DNA from: Tranzscheliella williamsii
Lineage: Eukaryota > Basidiomycota > Ustilaginomycetes > Ustilaginales > Ustilaginaceae
Length of the DNA: 64,000 bases
Direction: 5' to 3'
Assembly: GCA_023212725.1 (NCBI GenBank)
Contig: JALBYF010000003.1
Coordinates: forward strand, 466,533-530,532
Shown: positions 1 to 8,381 of the stretch, one piece after another
Numbering within the stretch: position 1 is the first letter of the stretch
How the letters are laid out: each line of letters starts with the position of its first letter
Made by a program: the position numbers and the translations under genes
Notes under the pieces: model-generated
Told to the model about the DNA's origin: nothing
Seen by the model: the letters and a program-made list of their open reading frames with translations, nothing else
The model's database searches: none

Positions 1-1645
1 CCGGATCGATCGAAAGCGTTGCCGGATCGAATGAGAGCTGGTAGTTATCGATCTTGCGTCAGGAATGGGAAGTCACCTCTCCGCCTGTCGCACCTGTCGA
101 CCCTCTTTCGCCCGGTATCCCTGTCCGGCGTAGCAGGAGAAGGGAGAGAAGCAGAAGCAGAAGCAGAAGGAAAAGGAGGCGGGAGCTGGGTGAAGTGCAT
201 TCGAGATGGCCCGCGCGGTCTCAACCCTTTCCACATGACTACCGCTGTTAGAGTGGCTTGTATGAGCGTTCACGTGATTCCCATTTTGTTTCGATTTGGC
301 TGTTAGGCTCGCATGCCATTTACGCCAAGGGGACTCTCCCACGCCCTGCTCAACCCCTTACCTCGCCATGATACGAAAAGGACCACGATCGACGGCGTCT
401 TGCCCAATGCAGGCGTGTGGCCGACGGCTTCTGTACGGGGTCGATGGTGCAGGTCCACAAGACGGCTCTGGCGGCGGGAGTGAGCGTCTGGGATGGCAAG
501 TGATTGGTGTGCAAGGAATGCGATACATCATTATTCTCTCGGCTGATGCACTCATGACTGCTCTCTGCATGGTTTCTCTGCGTCGATCCTTTGATGCACG
601 CTGTCGATCCCACTCCTCGGCGTTTCCTTGGGGGATGCCAACCTTGCCGAAGGCGCAGCCAGAGCCAGCTTGTGCCCGTGCTTCCTGCTTGCTGCTGGCT
701 TCTGTGCACTATCGCTATGACCCTATCGAAGGGCCACGATGGAAAGGCGGGTGGTTGCCACTAAGCTGTCAATCAACGGCACGCCCTTTTTTCGGCTGCC
801 GCTGCTCATGCACGTTGGCGTCCCGCTCGATCCATACAGTAGCATAAGGCTCCCTGTCTGGAGGCAACCACAAGTACCTTGACAACATGTCATTTCCCGT
901 CAGCAGCTTCACAGGCGCCTAACCCTTGCCGCTAGTGTTCCTGTTCACCCTGCTTGTTTGGTCACAGCTTCCAGCAGGCGCCCAAGCCAGCGTAGCCTAT
1001 CCTGGCGCTCGGGCTGTAACGTCCGAACCAGTATGAAGCCGCTGTAGTAACTGTAGCTCAATCTAGCCGCCCTGAATCCAGTGCCTTACATGTCCGAGGG
1101 GACCGTATATCGAGCCGCTGGACCACTGCTCGGCGTGGAAGCGCAACCGCGCTCGTGCCTTAAGCTCGGCGTCGTCATGCCTCGCTTGACGCCAGCGACC
1201 TTGTTGGGCGTATGCTTTCGGCGCTACCACGCCTCCCTTGCTCGTCCCATCCGACAAGACATATCTACTTGGTCCCACCCCTTCCCCCTCCCCCTTCTCA
1301 TGGCTGCCTAGCTCCGTTTGACGTACCTATTCCTTTGTGCGATCCTCCTCGCCGCCCTCTGCTGTTATCTGGTACGGCGGCCCTCGCCATCGCCTCGCTT
1401 GCACGAGGCCCGCCTGCTCCTCGCTACGCCCAACAGCACATCCGAGCCTTCAGCCCACGTTCAACGCCAATCCACACGTCCAACAGAGCAAGAGCAGCTG
1501 ACACTCGTTGCCCTCTCCAGTGCTACACAGTCCTCCTTTGGTATAGTATTGTGCTTCTACTAGGGGCAAGCAGCACCGACGGACGGCGCCCAGGATGCAA
1601 TAGCAATGGCCAATGTGCTCTCCGCCTAGTAGTCCATCCAAGCCA
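1..1645. other. Upstream region without a supported gene
   Basis: I see no recognisable protein in this stretch. Open frames occur on both strands, but they overlap each other, mostly lack a convincing start and show no known domain. The right-hand part (about 1210-1640) is pyrimidine-rich on the plus strand, as expected for a fungal promoter or 5' leader of the gene starting at 1757. The left edge could hold the end of a neighbouring gene, but nothing in the sequence shows it. Confidence 0.5.
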
Positions 1646-1652
1646 TATATAA
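1646..1652 (+). promoter_or_regulatory. Candidate TATA box for the orphan gene at 1757
   Basis: TATATAA lies about 105 bases before the ATG at 1757 in a CT-rich context. Position and sequence fit a fungal core promoter. No transcript start can be seen directly. Confidence 0.4.
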
Positions 1653-1756
1653 GTGCCCCGCTGGGCGCATGCATCCTCGTCCGCCTGCCATAGACGTGAT
1701 TGTTCCACCATAGACGGGACATAACAGCATCCAGTGTACCGTACATCCACACCGAC

Positions 1757-4408
1757 ATGTCCGGCCTGCCAGCAGCGTTCGACCATGGATCTAGCGCTCC
1801 CTACTATGGAGGCGCTTTCGCTGCGTCCTCCGAGGGCGTCTTTGCCACAACAAGCAGCCGTGCCAGCGCGCAGGGGGCGGGCGGCTCGCACCACTCGTCC
1901 TCCTCGCCTGCGCTGTCCGAGCTCAACCTTGACGAGTCCATCGACCAGCTGCGCATGCCGCAGCATCAGCGCTGGAGCGAGCGTCAGGCTGCGCGCCCCG
2001 CCACCGGTGCCTTGCCCGTCTCCAGCGACAGCGGGGGCGACGGCGCGGGGTCCCCTTCGGCTGATCAGCACGGTGCGCCTCAGGACGAGATGGCTCAGCC
2101 CCGGCCGCGCACCAGTCGTGGGATGCAGAAGGGGCCCAAGCCGTTCCTCGCCTCTTCCCGGTCCGCCTCGATCGCCTCGCTGGAGCCGCTGGAACCCGTC
2201 GTACCGCACGCACCAACGCGCTCCGCCGACTCGATCCAGTCTGTGTCGTCCGACGAGGACTCGGAGCGTCGGTTTGCCGGCGAGCGCCGGCCGCTCGGGT
2301 TTTCGCAGATGTTCCAGGGCGAGCACGCGGCCTCTACGGCACAGTACCCCCACGAGGCCCGCTACCCATATCAGCAGCCATGGGGCCGTCCGCCGCACCA
2401 CGCACAGCAGCGACCGCCCGACCTGCCTCTGCCCCGCCCCCCGCCGTTGCGCCAGTCTACGCGGCCTCTCCCCTGCCCATCCGCTGGCAGTTGGGTCGTC
2501 GTGTGCCGGCCTCACGCTGCCAGCGTCGTAGAAGAACCCGCCGCGCCGCCGCTCACGACGCTCCTGCTGCCGCTGGAGCCGACGCTGGAGAAACAATCGC
2601 TCGCGCTCGCTGCATCCCTCGCCGAGCACCACGCCCATATCGATGCGGTCACCGACCAGGTCGAGTTGTATCTCGCCCTGGCGGGCAGTGCCGCGCCGGT
2701 CCTCATCACCGCCGTTGCCTGGCCTATTGCATTCCGGCGCTTCTCGGCGCCGGTAGCGAGTCTGCCGCTGCCGCCGGAGGCTGCCAGCACGGGGCTTCCC
2801 ATTGCCGCTACGGTGTACTACAAGGTCAAGGCGCGGGGGCGCGCGGACGTGGGCAAGGTGTTTCTCTTCAACAGCACCTCCTCGTCGGCGATCCAGTACC
2901 AGCGTCGCGAGTCCGAGGCGACCGTCTCCAACACGCATCTTCGCAGCCCGTTTCGCGGCGGCGGCGCCGGGCCGGACATGGTGAGGGGCGTCAGTGCCCG
3001 GCTGCGTTCGCTCAGCCTCGCCCACGCGCATCCACTACCGCCGGCGCCCGTCCAGCCCCCTCCCTCCCAAGCACTCACCGACGAGACTCGCCGTGAGGAG
3101 CACTCGCGCACCTCGAGCCACAAAAGCATCCCCTCCCTCACCGAGACCTTCTCGACGCGCTCGACGCGCGCGACCAGCATCCACAGCCAGAGCCAGCTGC
3201 ACCACGACCAAGACACCAGCACCAACCGGCGGTACTCTGACCTGGCCGAAGACAAGCATGGAGGCGGTTTGGGCGGTGAGGCGGCGCGGGAGAGTGGGTC
3301 GGTGTGGCGGCGGCGGCAGGGGGGCCACCGGTCACACGGCTCGGTGGCTTCCAGCGCTGGGTCGTCGGCGGCGTCCGTATTCGATCTGAGTCCGCTGGGG
3401 ATATTGGTGCCGACGTTGGAGGGCGTGGGTGATGAGGGCGCGGCGTGCGCGGGGGTCGCCGGGCGGCGGCGCACGGTGAGCTCGCTGGTGCCGCTGACGA
3501 CGTGGAATCCGGCAGCGGGCGATGCGTCGCTGCTCGCCGCGCTGGACGGCAGCCTGGAGACCGGCGAGCTGGTGACGCCGACCGTGGCCAGCTTCCAGGG
3601 CGTCGTGCGGGGGCGTTCGCAGACTGCCCAGCCGACCAGCGTTCCCTTCTCGCCGCCGGCACACGACGCCGCGCGCGAAGGCCGCCAGGCCGACATGCGC
3701 AAGAACTGGGAATGGCTCGACGCGGTACACCATCTCGAAGACCGCGTCCGGGCGGGCCACACCCCGCCGAAACCAGCCGCGGCTGGCGAGCCGGACGTCG
3801 CTACCGAGCGGTCCCCGCTGCCGGGTCTTTTCTACGAGGCCTGGGCAGACCGCGTCGACGGCGCCATCGACGGCTCGCTCGGCCCGCCATCAGCACCGCA
3901 GCAAGCGGCCGACTCGCCGCTGCTCGTGCCGCACGAGGACGAGTGGCCCCAGCCGCGCGCTGCGGCTGCCCGGCCACACCTCCTGCGCTCGCTCTCCGAG
4001 TTCGCATTGCCCACCTCCCACCACCACCACCGAGAGCCCGTCCACCCTGCCGCCGAAGCCAACCCGCGCCCAACGGCGTTGCACCACTCCACCGCCCCCG
4101 CGCATCCCGCCGGAGCAGCCTCGCCACCCTCCGTCGCCAGCTGGGCCGAACTCGCAAGCCGCATGCGCTCCCCAGCCACCACCAGACTGCTCTGCCTCGC
4201 CGCCTCCAACTGGACCCCCCCACCTCCGCCCCACCGCCCACTCCACCACAGCACATCGCAAATGACCCGGTCGCGCTCGCTAAACGCCCAGAACCCACTA
4301 CCCTTACACGCAGCACCGCGCACAACACGCTCCCGAGAAGGGCGTTCTCCGCCAGCATCATCGCATCACGCCGCCGAGAAAGCCCTCACCAGCCCACCTG
4401 CATCCTAG
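1757..4408 (+). CDS. Orphan protein, mostly disordered, function unknown
   Basis: This is a single-exon frame of 883 residues. The frame is open from 1700, but the first ATG is at 1757, so I start there. I do not recognise a family. The first 240 residues are rich in Ser, Ala, Pro and Gln. A more ordered segment follows at about residues 260-410, with alternating hydrophobic residues ending in a KVFLFNS-type strand. The rest is again low complexity with a histidine run near residues 755-760. One short ordered patch (NWEWLDAVHHLEDRV, about residue 650-665) looks helical. There is no signal peptide or membrane segment. Codons are G-ending in the middle (about 3240-3500) and C-ending towards the stop. 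The overlapping antisense frame on the other strand is a composition effect. It is probably a smut-lineage protein; a role cannot be assigned. Confidence 0.65.
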   Translation: MSGLPAAFDHGSSAPYYGGAFAASSEGVFATTSSRASAQGAGGSHHSSSSPALSELNLDESIDQLRMPQHQRWSERQAARPATGALPVSSDSGGDGAGSPSADQHGAPQDEMAQPRPRTSRGMQKGPKPFLASSRSASIASLEPLEPVVPHAPTRSADSIQSVSSDEDSERRFAGERRPLGFSQMFQGEHAASTAQYPHEARYPYQQPWGRPPHHAQQRPPDLPLPRPPPLRQSTRPLPCPSAGSWVVVCRPHAASVVEEPAAPPLTTLLLPLEPTLEKQSLALAASLAEHHAHIDAVTDQVELYLALAGSAAPVLITAVAWPIAFRRFSAPVASLPLPPEAASTGLPIAATVYYKVKARGRADVGKVFLFNSTSSSAIQYQRRESEATVSNTHLRSPFRGGGAGPDMVRGVSARLRSLSLAHAHPLPPAPVQPPPSQALTDETRREEHSRTSSHKSIPSLTETFSTRSTRATSIHSQSQLHHDQDTSTNRRYSDLAEDKHGGGLGGEAARESGSVWRRRQGGHRSHGSVASSAGSSAASVFDLSPLGILVPTLEGVGDEGAACAGVAGRRRTVSSLVPLTTWNPAAGDASLLAALDGSLETGELVTPTVASFQGVVRGRSQTAQPTSVPFSPPAHDAAREGRQADMRKNWEWLDAVHHLEDRVRAGHTPPKPAAAGEPDVATERSPLPGLFYEAWADRVDGAIDGSLGPPSAPQQAADSPLLVPHEDEWPQPRAAAARPHLLRSLSEFALPTSHHHHREPVHPAAEANPRPTALHHSTAPAHPAGAASPPSVASWAELASRMRSPATTRLLCLAASNWTPPPPPHRPLHHSTSQMTRSRSLNAQNPLPLHAAPRTTRSREGRSPPASSHHAAEKALTSPPAS

Positions 4409-4465
4409 ACTGAGCCATAGGACGTGTACCGCGCCGTAGCTCTGAATGACATACACTACCCGACC

Positions 4466-4519
4466 AAGATGCCTGCCCGTGATCATCCGAGCAAGATGCC
4501 TGCCTGTGATCATAAGTAT
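4466..4519 (+). repeat. 27-bp direct duplication, two copies
   Basis: Two near-identical adjacent copies beginning AAGATGCCTGCC start at 4466 and 4493 and differ by a C/T change and by a few bases at the end. They lie just after the orphan gene's stop codon, in the 3' flank shared with the next gene's promoter. Confidence 0.7.
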
Positions 4520-4746
4520 GTGTGGCCGGGCGGTGTTGTGGATGGCGGATAGGCAAGCGTGCATGTCAGATTCGCAGTTCGGTGGATGTCGTGTGAGCGA
4601 TTTAACAGATGTGCCGACCTTGGCCTCGGTGTTCGTAGGTCCGTGGTTGGTTGGAAGGCTACTGTGATTGACCAGTCGAGCCGTCGTCCCGACCGCCACC
4701 TCTCTACTGCAGCGCCCAGGTTGCGGTCGTGCGGACGCGTGTCACT

Positions 4747-5664
4747 ATGCCGGTAGGTTGCAGTGCGAGGTTGCGGTGGTGACGAGGCGGTGGCTGACGA
4801 TGGTTATGCTTGGGGTGTGCGGGGCGGGCTGGGTAGAAACTGGCGCTCCAGCTCAAGGGCGAGCTGAACAACGTCAGTGGGCTGCGGCCCGTCGACGACG
4901 ACTACACGCTGATGGTGCGGCTCAAGTGCACGTCGTGCCACGAGGAGCACTCCAACACGGTCGGCATCACGCCTTCGGACCAGCACGAGATGACCAAGGG
5001 CGCGCGCGGATCCGCCAACTTCGTGATGAGCTGCAATGTGAGCCCACCGCTGCCCGAGACGTGCGCATGCCTGCGCACCACCCGCTCACCCACGCTCTAC
5101 CCGCTCCTCGCCCGCCGCAGTTCTGCAAGAAGGAGTCCTCCGCCAGTGAGTATGCCCAAACCGCGTCTGGCGTCGCTCACCGCGCTGACCGCCGCCGCCT
5201 GCGTCGCCCTCCATCATCCCCCGCAGAGTTCGACGAGCCCAGTGCAAAACATCCGCTCTGGAATCCCATCCAGGCAGCTGCCAACGAAGGCGCCCGCTTC
5301 CAAACTCTCTGCGTCCTCGACTTCCGTGGCATGGAGCCCGTCGGCTTCGAGCCCCAGGTACGTCTCGCTCATCGCCTCGACACAACGTCGCCGGTGCAAG
5401 CTGACCTCCGCCTCGTCTGATTTTGCCACCCCAGGGCACATGGCTATGCAAAGGCATCGAGTCCGGCACGGTATTCGACAGCGTAGAATTCGACGAGAGC
5501 AACGAGTGGATGGACTATGACGAAAAGGTGCGTGCCTCCCGTTCTTGCTCCTGTTGCATTGCCGTGGCCATCAGTGCACTGACGCTTCCGCTCTGTTGGT
5601 GAAACGGTAGGCCGGCGACGAAGTCAGCATCATGGAACTCGAGCATCGCTGGCAGCGCGCATAG
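4747..5664 (+). CDS. DUF866 / CXXC zinc-binding protein (CZIB, C1orf123 family)
   Basis: Six coding exons are deduced: 4747-4752, 4837-5037, 5121-5145, 5227-5357, 5435-5527 and 5611-5664, with GT..AG introns and consistent phase, giving 169 residues (the family is about 160). The start MPKLALQLKGEL matches the family's N-terminal strand. Two cysteine pairs, CTSCHEEH in exon 2 and the Cys spanning exons 2-3 (MSCNFCKKE), form the expected zinc site. The segment with FRGMEPVGFEPQ followed by GIESGTVFDSVEFDE and WMDYDEKAGDEVSIMELEHRW is diagnostic of the family. In eukaryotes these are small conserved cytosolic zinc proteins of poorly defined role. The first coding exon holds only ATG-CCG; I chose it because it restores the conserved M-x-K-L start next to a clean donor GTAGGT. 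It is the second most intron-rich gene in the window. Confidence 0.88.
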
Positions 5665-6152
5665 AGCGCTGCTCGGCCCGTTACTGAGTGGCACGCTGAT
5701 GAACCACGGCAGGGTTGCGCACTGGCGCACTGGACGCAATGTTGCGGCTCAGACCGCCTGTCCACTCGCTGCCTTGGGGCTCATTGTGCAACAGCGCCTC
5801 CGAACCAAATGAAGTTCTTCTCCCTTTGTCACCGTACCACCCACCCGCAGCGCCTCGACCGTCCGTGTATTGGCCTGCGCGCGTGCTTACAAGCATTCAC
5901 TCTGGCTTGGCATCAACAAACAGTTGTCACGGAGCGAATCGTGCTGTAGAGAGTGATCGGCGTGTACGAACGCACTCACACAATCTCGCCGAGATGAAGC
6001 CAGGTGTCCGCGATGCCGGCGACCACTGTCCGCGCTTGTTGCCGCGAGTGCGGTCAGTGTGGCAGCACAACCTTCATATCCGTGCGTCCGGCTCGCCAGC
6101 CAGCGCGCCGCCAGGTGCACCGCCCGCGAGCAGGCACCAATCCCTAGCGTTT
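5665..6152. other. Tyrosinase upstream region
   Basis: This is non-coding sequence between the DUF866 gene's stop and the tyrosinase TATA box. The tyrosinase frame is open back through here, but the translation has no family similarity and the conserved protein begins with a signal peptide at 6348. I see no other gene. Confidence 0.5.
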
Positions 6153-6158
6153 TATAAA
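6153..6158 (+). promoter_or_regulatory. Candidate TATA box of the tyrosinase gene
   Basis: TATAAA stands 190 bases before the ATG at 6348 and is followed by a strongly pyrimidine-rich leader (about 6170-6300), the usual arrangement for a regulated fungal promoter. A tight TATA promoter would fit a pigment gene that is switched on by stage or stress; this is inference. Confidence 0.5.
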
Positions 6159-6347
6159 GCGGCGTGCTCTCCCAGCGCCCCTCTGCCACGTCCGTGTTTC
6201 CATCTGCTCCCGCCTTGCTCCGTCCCCGTCCCTCCCCTCCCGTTGTTGGCTTGCACACGCTCCTTTCGCCTCCTTCCCGCTAAGACTTTCCTTACCCCTC
6301 CGTACGCACAGACACGCCCACCGGGACGCGCAGACAGGCCGCTCGCC

Positions 6348-8381
6348 ATGCGTCGCCAACGCAGCCTGGCTCTGGCTGTTGCCATGGCCTGGCCAGCTCT
6401 GATCTGCCTTGCTGCTCTCGCGGCAGCCGGGGCGACGCCTGCCATCCGGTTCCACAAACAGCGTCGTTCCGTCCGCGCCGCCGGCATCCAGGGTGGCCTC
6501 TTTCCGCTCGATCAGGCGCAGGATGACACCGAGCGTGTCCTCAACTGTCTGGGCAGACATATCTCCGACCACACCGATCGCCCGCAAGTAGAGGCTCTCT
6601 TCCGCGGACTCGACCTGGCCGCCCTTCCCGACAATGCTGCTCCGCTCTTCCAACTCGCCCCGAAAGCGTGGGGTTTCTCTGGTCACGACGAGTCGAGCAC
6701 CAACTCGTGGGACCCCGCCCGCCAGAAAGACGAAAAGGCAAGAGCAAAGTTGGTGCGCCAGAGGTCGAGGCTCCTCCGCTGTGCTATGCGATGCCGTGCC
6801 GAGGTGGCAGGACGGACATCCACCGGAGCCAGTGCAGCCGCGTCTGCCAACCACTCACCCCCAGGTAAAGGTGCGAAAGAGCTAGGTTCCACTATGCCAC
6901 AGTCTACGGGCACCCGCCTTGACGACCGCGGAAGCGCAAACGTAAGATTGAGGGGCCTGGCTGACCTGATTCCCATCCCACTGCCCCTTTTAGGCACCAC
7001 TCCAACAGGAGTACTCAACCTCGGCGACAGCGCCCGCGCAGGAGCGGCTGCGGACGACAGCGCAGACACGAGCAGCATCGCCACCAACAAGACGAGGCCT
7101 GCATCTGAACAAGCGCCGAAACTCAACTCAACGCCGCAGCAGCTGGATCGAACGGCTCGGTTGCCTGCCGAGGCTGCTACCACGCCGGCTTCGACGGCCG
7201 ATGGCTCTGGTCTAGGCACGGTCACCAATGGCACGGCCACTAAGCCCAAGCCTGTGGCTTTGACAGCGGATGGGCTGCCAGCGGCTGATCCTGCCAGCGA
7301 CACTGCTGCTGGCATGTCGGTCTCGCCGCTGCCGGTTTCTCCCACCAACGGGCGTATGGGGCTGGCAGAGAACGAGGTCCCAGCGGGCTCGACATGCAAG
7401 CGCATCGTCGAGCGCAAGGAGTACTCGACCATGAGCGTCGACGAGAAGCGCTCCTTCGTCCAGGCAATGAAGTGTGTAGGCCGCAAACCGAGCCGCTTCA
7501 ACCACCCGGATCACAATCGCCGCGATGACTGGACATTGTTCCATCTGCGAATGCTCAAGTACGTGCACTTTACCGCCTTCTTCCTGCCGTTTCACCGCGC
7601 GACGTTGGCAGTGATGGAGAAGGACCTGCAAGAGTGCGGATACCAGCTGGGCCTGCCCTGGATCGACTGGACGCGCCACGCCGAAGATCCCAGCCAGTCG
7701 GAATTGTTCGATAGCAACCCCGAGTATGGCCTGGGCTCCAACGGCGAGCGGGGCAACTCGGAAGGGTGTCCGTGGAAGTCAGGCTTCGTCGTCACGGATG
7801 GCGCGTTTGCCAACTGGGAGTATAACGTACCCTTCAAGCACAAGCTATGCAGAGACTTCAACAACATGGATGTCGATCAGCCCAATCCCAAGTTCGGTAG
7901 CAACTGCACCACGTTTCTGCGACCGCAGTTTGTCAACGGCTTGGTTGAAGCGCATTCGAATGGCAGCTTCTTCGATTTCTCGTCGGCGCTCGAGATCTCG
8001 ATGCACATGGCTCTGCATACTTGCATGGGGGGCAACATGCCCTGGCTCTCGACGTCGGTCAACGACAACAGCTTCGTCCTACATCACGGCGGAATCGACC
8101 ACCTCTGGCAAAGATGGCAGAACCACTCGGATGCCAACCCAACCGCTTTTCAGGGGCCCACAAAGCAGAGTACAGCGAGAAAACATCCGGCTTGGGATGC
8201 AACGGCGGAAGATATGATCAACATGCAGCCGCTCGCCGACAACGTCAAGGTGTCGGATCTCTTGGACACTCGCAGCGGCAAGATGAACGGTATGATGTGC
8301 TATCGCTACACATCTGCCGAAACGCTTTCGCCAGGCGTACAAGCTAGCAACAATGCTACCCAGGCAGTTGAGGCTACCTAG
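6348..8381 (+). CDS. Secreted tyrosinase (type-3 copper oxidase)
   Basis: The product has 677 residues starting at the ATG at 6348, where a typical signal peptide begins (MRRQRSLALAVAMAWPALI, then Ala-rich to about residue 27). Residues 30-340 are not conserved: a charged, then Ser/Thr/Ala-rich spacer. The catalytic domain runs from about residue 345 to 660. Copper A ligands include His407 and His416 in VHFTAFFLPFHR with an upstream His in the FHLR segment. Copper B ligands are His553 and His557 (HMALH) and the His579/His580 pair (FVLHHGGIDHLW). Tyrosinases hydroxylate monophenols and oxidise diphenols to quinones, feeding melanin. Several N-x-S/T sites fit an extracellular protein. The catalytic domain resembles the short fungal/bacterial class; no C-terminal membrane anchor is seen. 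A possible in-frame intron (6865-6993) would shorten the spacer by 43 residues. Confidence 0.9.
   Translation: MRRQRSLALAVAMAWPALICLAALAAAGATPAIRFHKQRRSVRAAGIQGGLFPLDQAQDDTERVLNCLGRHISDHTDRPQVEALFRGLDLAALPDNAAPLFQLAPKAWGFSGHDESSTNSWDPARQKDEKARAKLVRQRSRLLRCAMRCRAEVAGRTSTGASAAASANHSPPGKGAKELGSTMPQSTGTRLDDRGSANVRLRGLADLIPIPLPLLGTTPTGVLNLGDSARAGAAADDSADTSSIATNKTRPASEQAPKLNSTPQQLDRTARLPAEAATTPASTADGSGLGTVTNGTATKPKPVALTADGLPAADPASDTAAGMSVSPLPVSPTNGRMGLAENEVPAGSTCKRIVERKEYSTMSVDEKRSFVQAMKCVGRKPSRFNHPDHNRRDDWTLFHLRMLKYVHFTAFFLPFHRATLAVMEKDLQECGYQLGLPWIDWTRHAEDPSQSELFDSNPEYGLGSNGERGNSEGCPWKSGFVVTDGAFANWEYNVPFKHKLCRDFNNMDVDQPNPKFGSNCTTFLRPQFVNGLVEAHSNGSFFDFSSALEISMHMALHTCMGGNMPWLSTSVNDNSFVLHHGGIDHLWQRWQNHSDANPTAFQGPTKQSTARKHPAWDATAEDMINMQPLADNVKVSDLLDTRSGKMNGMMCYRYTSAETLSPGVQASNNATQAVEAT
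6865..6993 (+). other. Candidate optional intron inside the tyrosinase spacer
   Basis: A donor GTAAAG at 6865 pairs with a pyrimidine-rich acceptor ending CCCTTTTAG at 6993, with a CTGAC branch-like motif near 6960. The stretch is 129 bases, a multiple of three, and has no stop codon, so both spliced and unspliced messages stay in frame. A second donor GTAAGA at 6942 would shift the frame. Whether it is spliced cannot be told from sequence. Confidence 0.4.

Noticed and set aside
1523..3031. Minus-strand frame of 502 codons opposite the orphan gene
   Set aside because: It is Arg/Gly-rich with no domain and arises from GC-rich codons of the plus-strand gene; long antisense frames are common in such composition.
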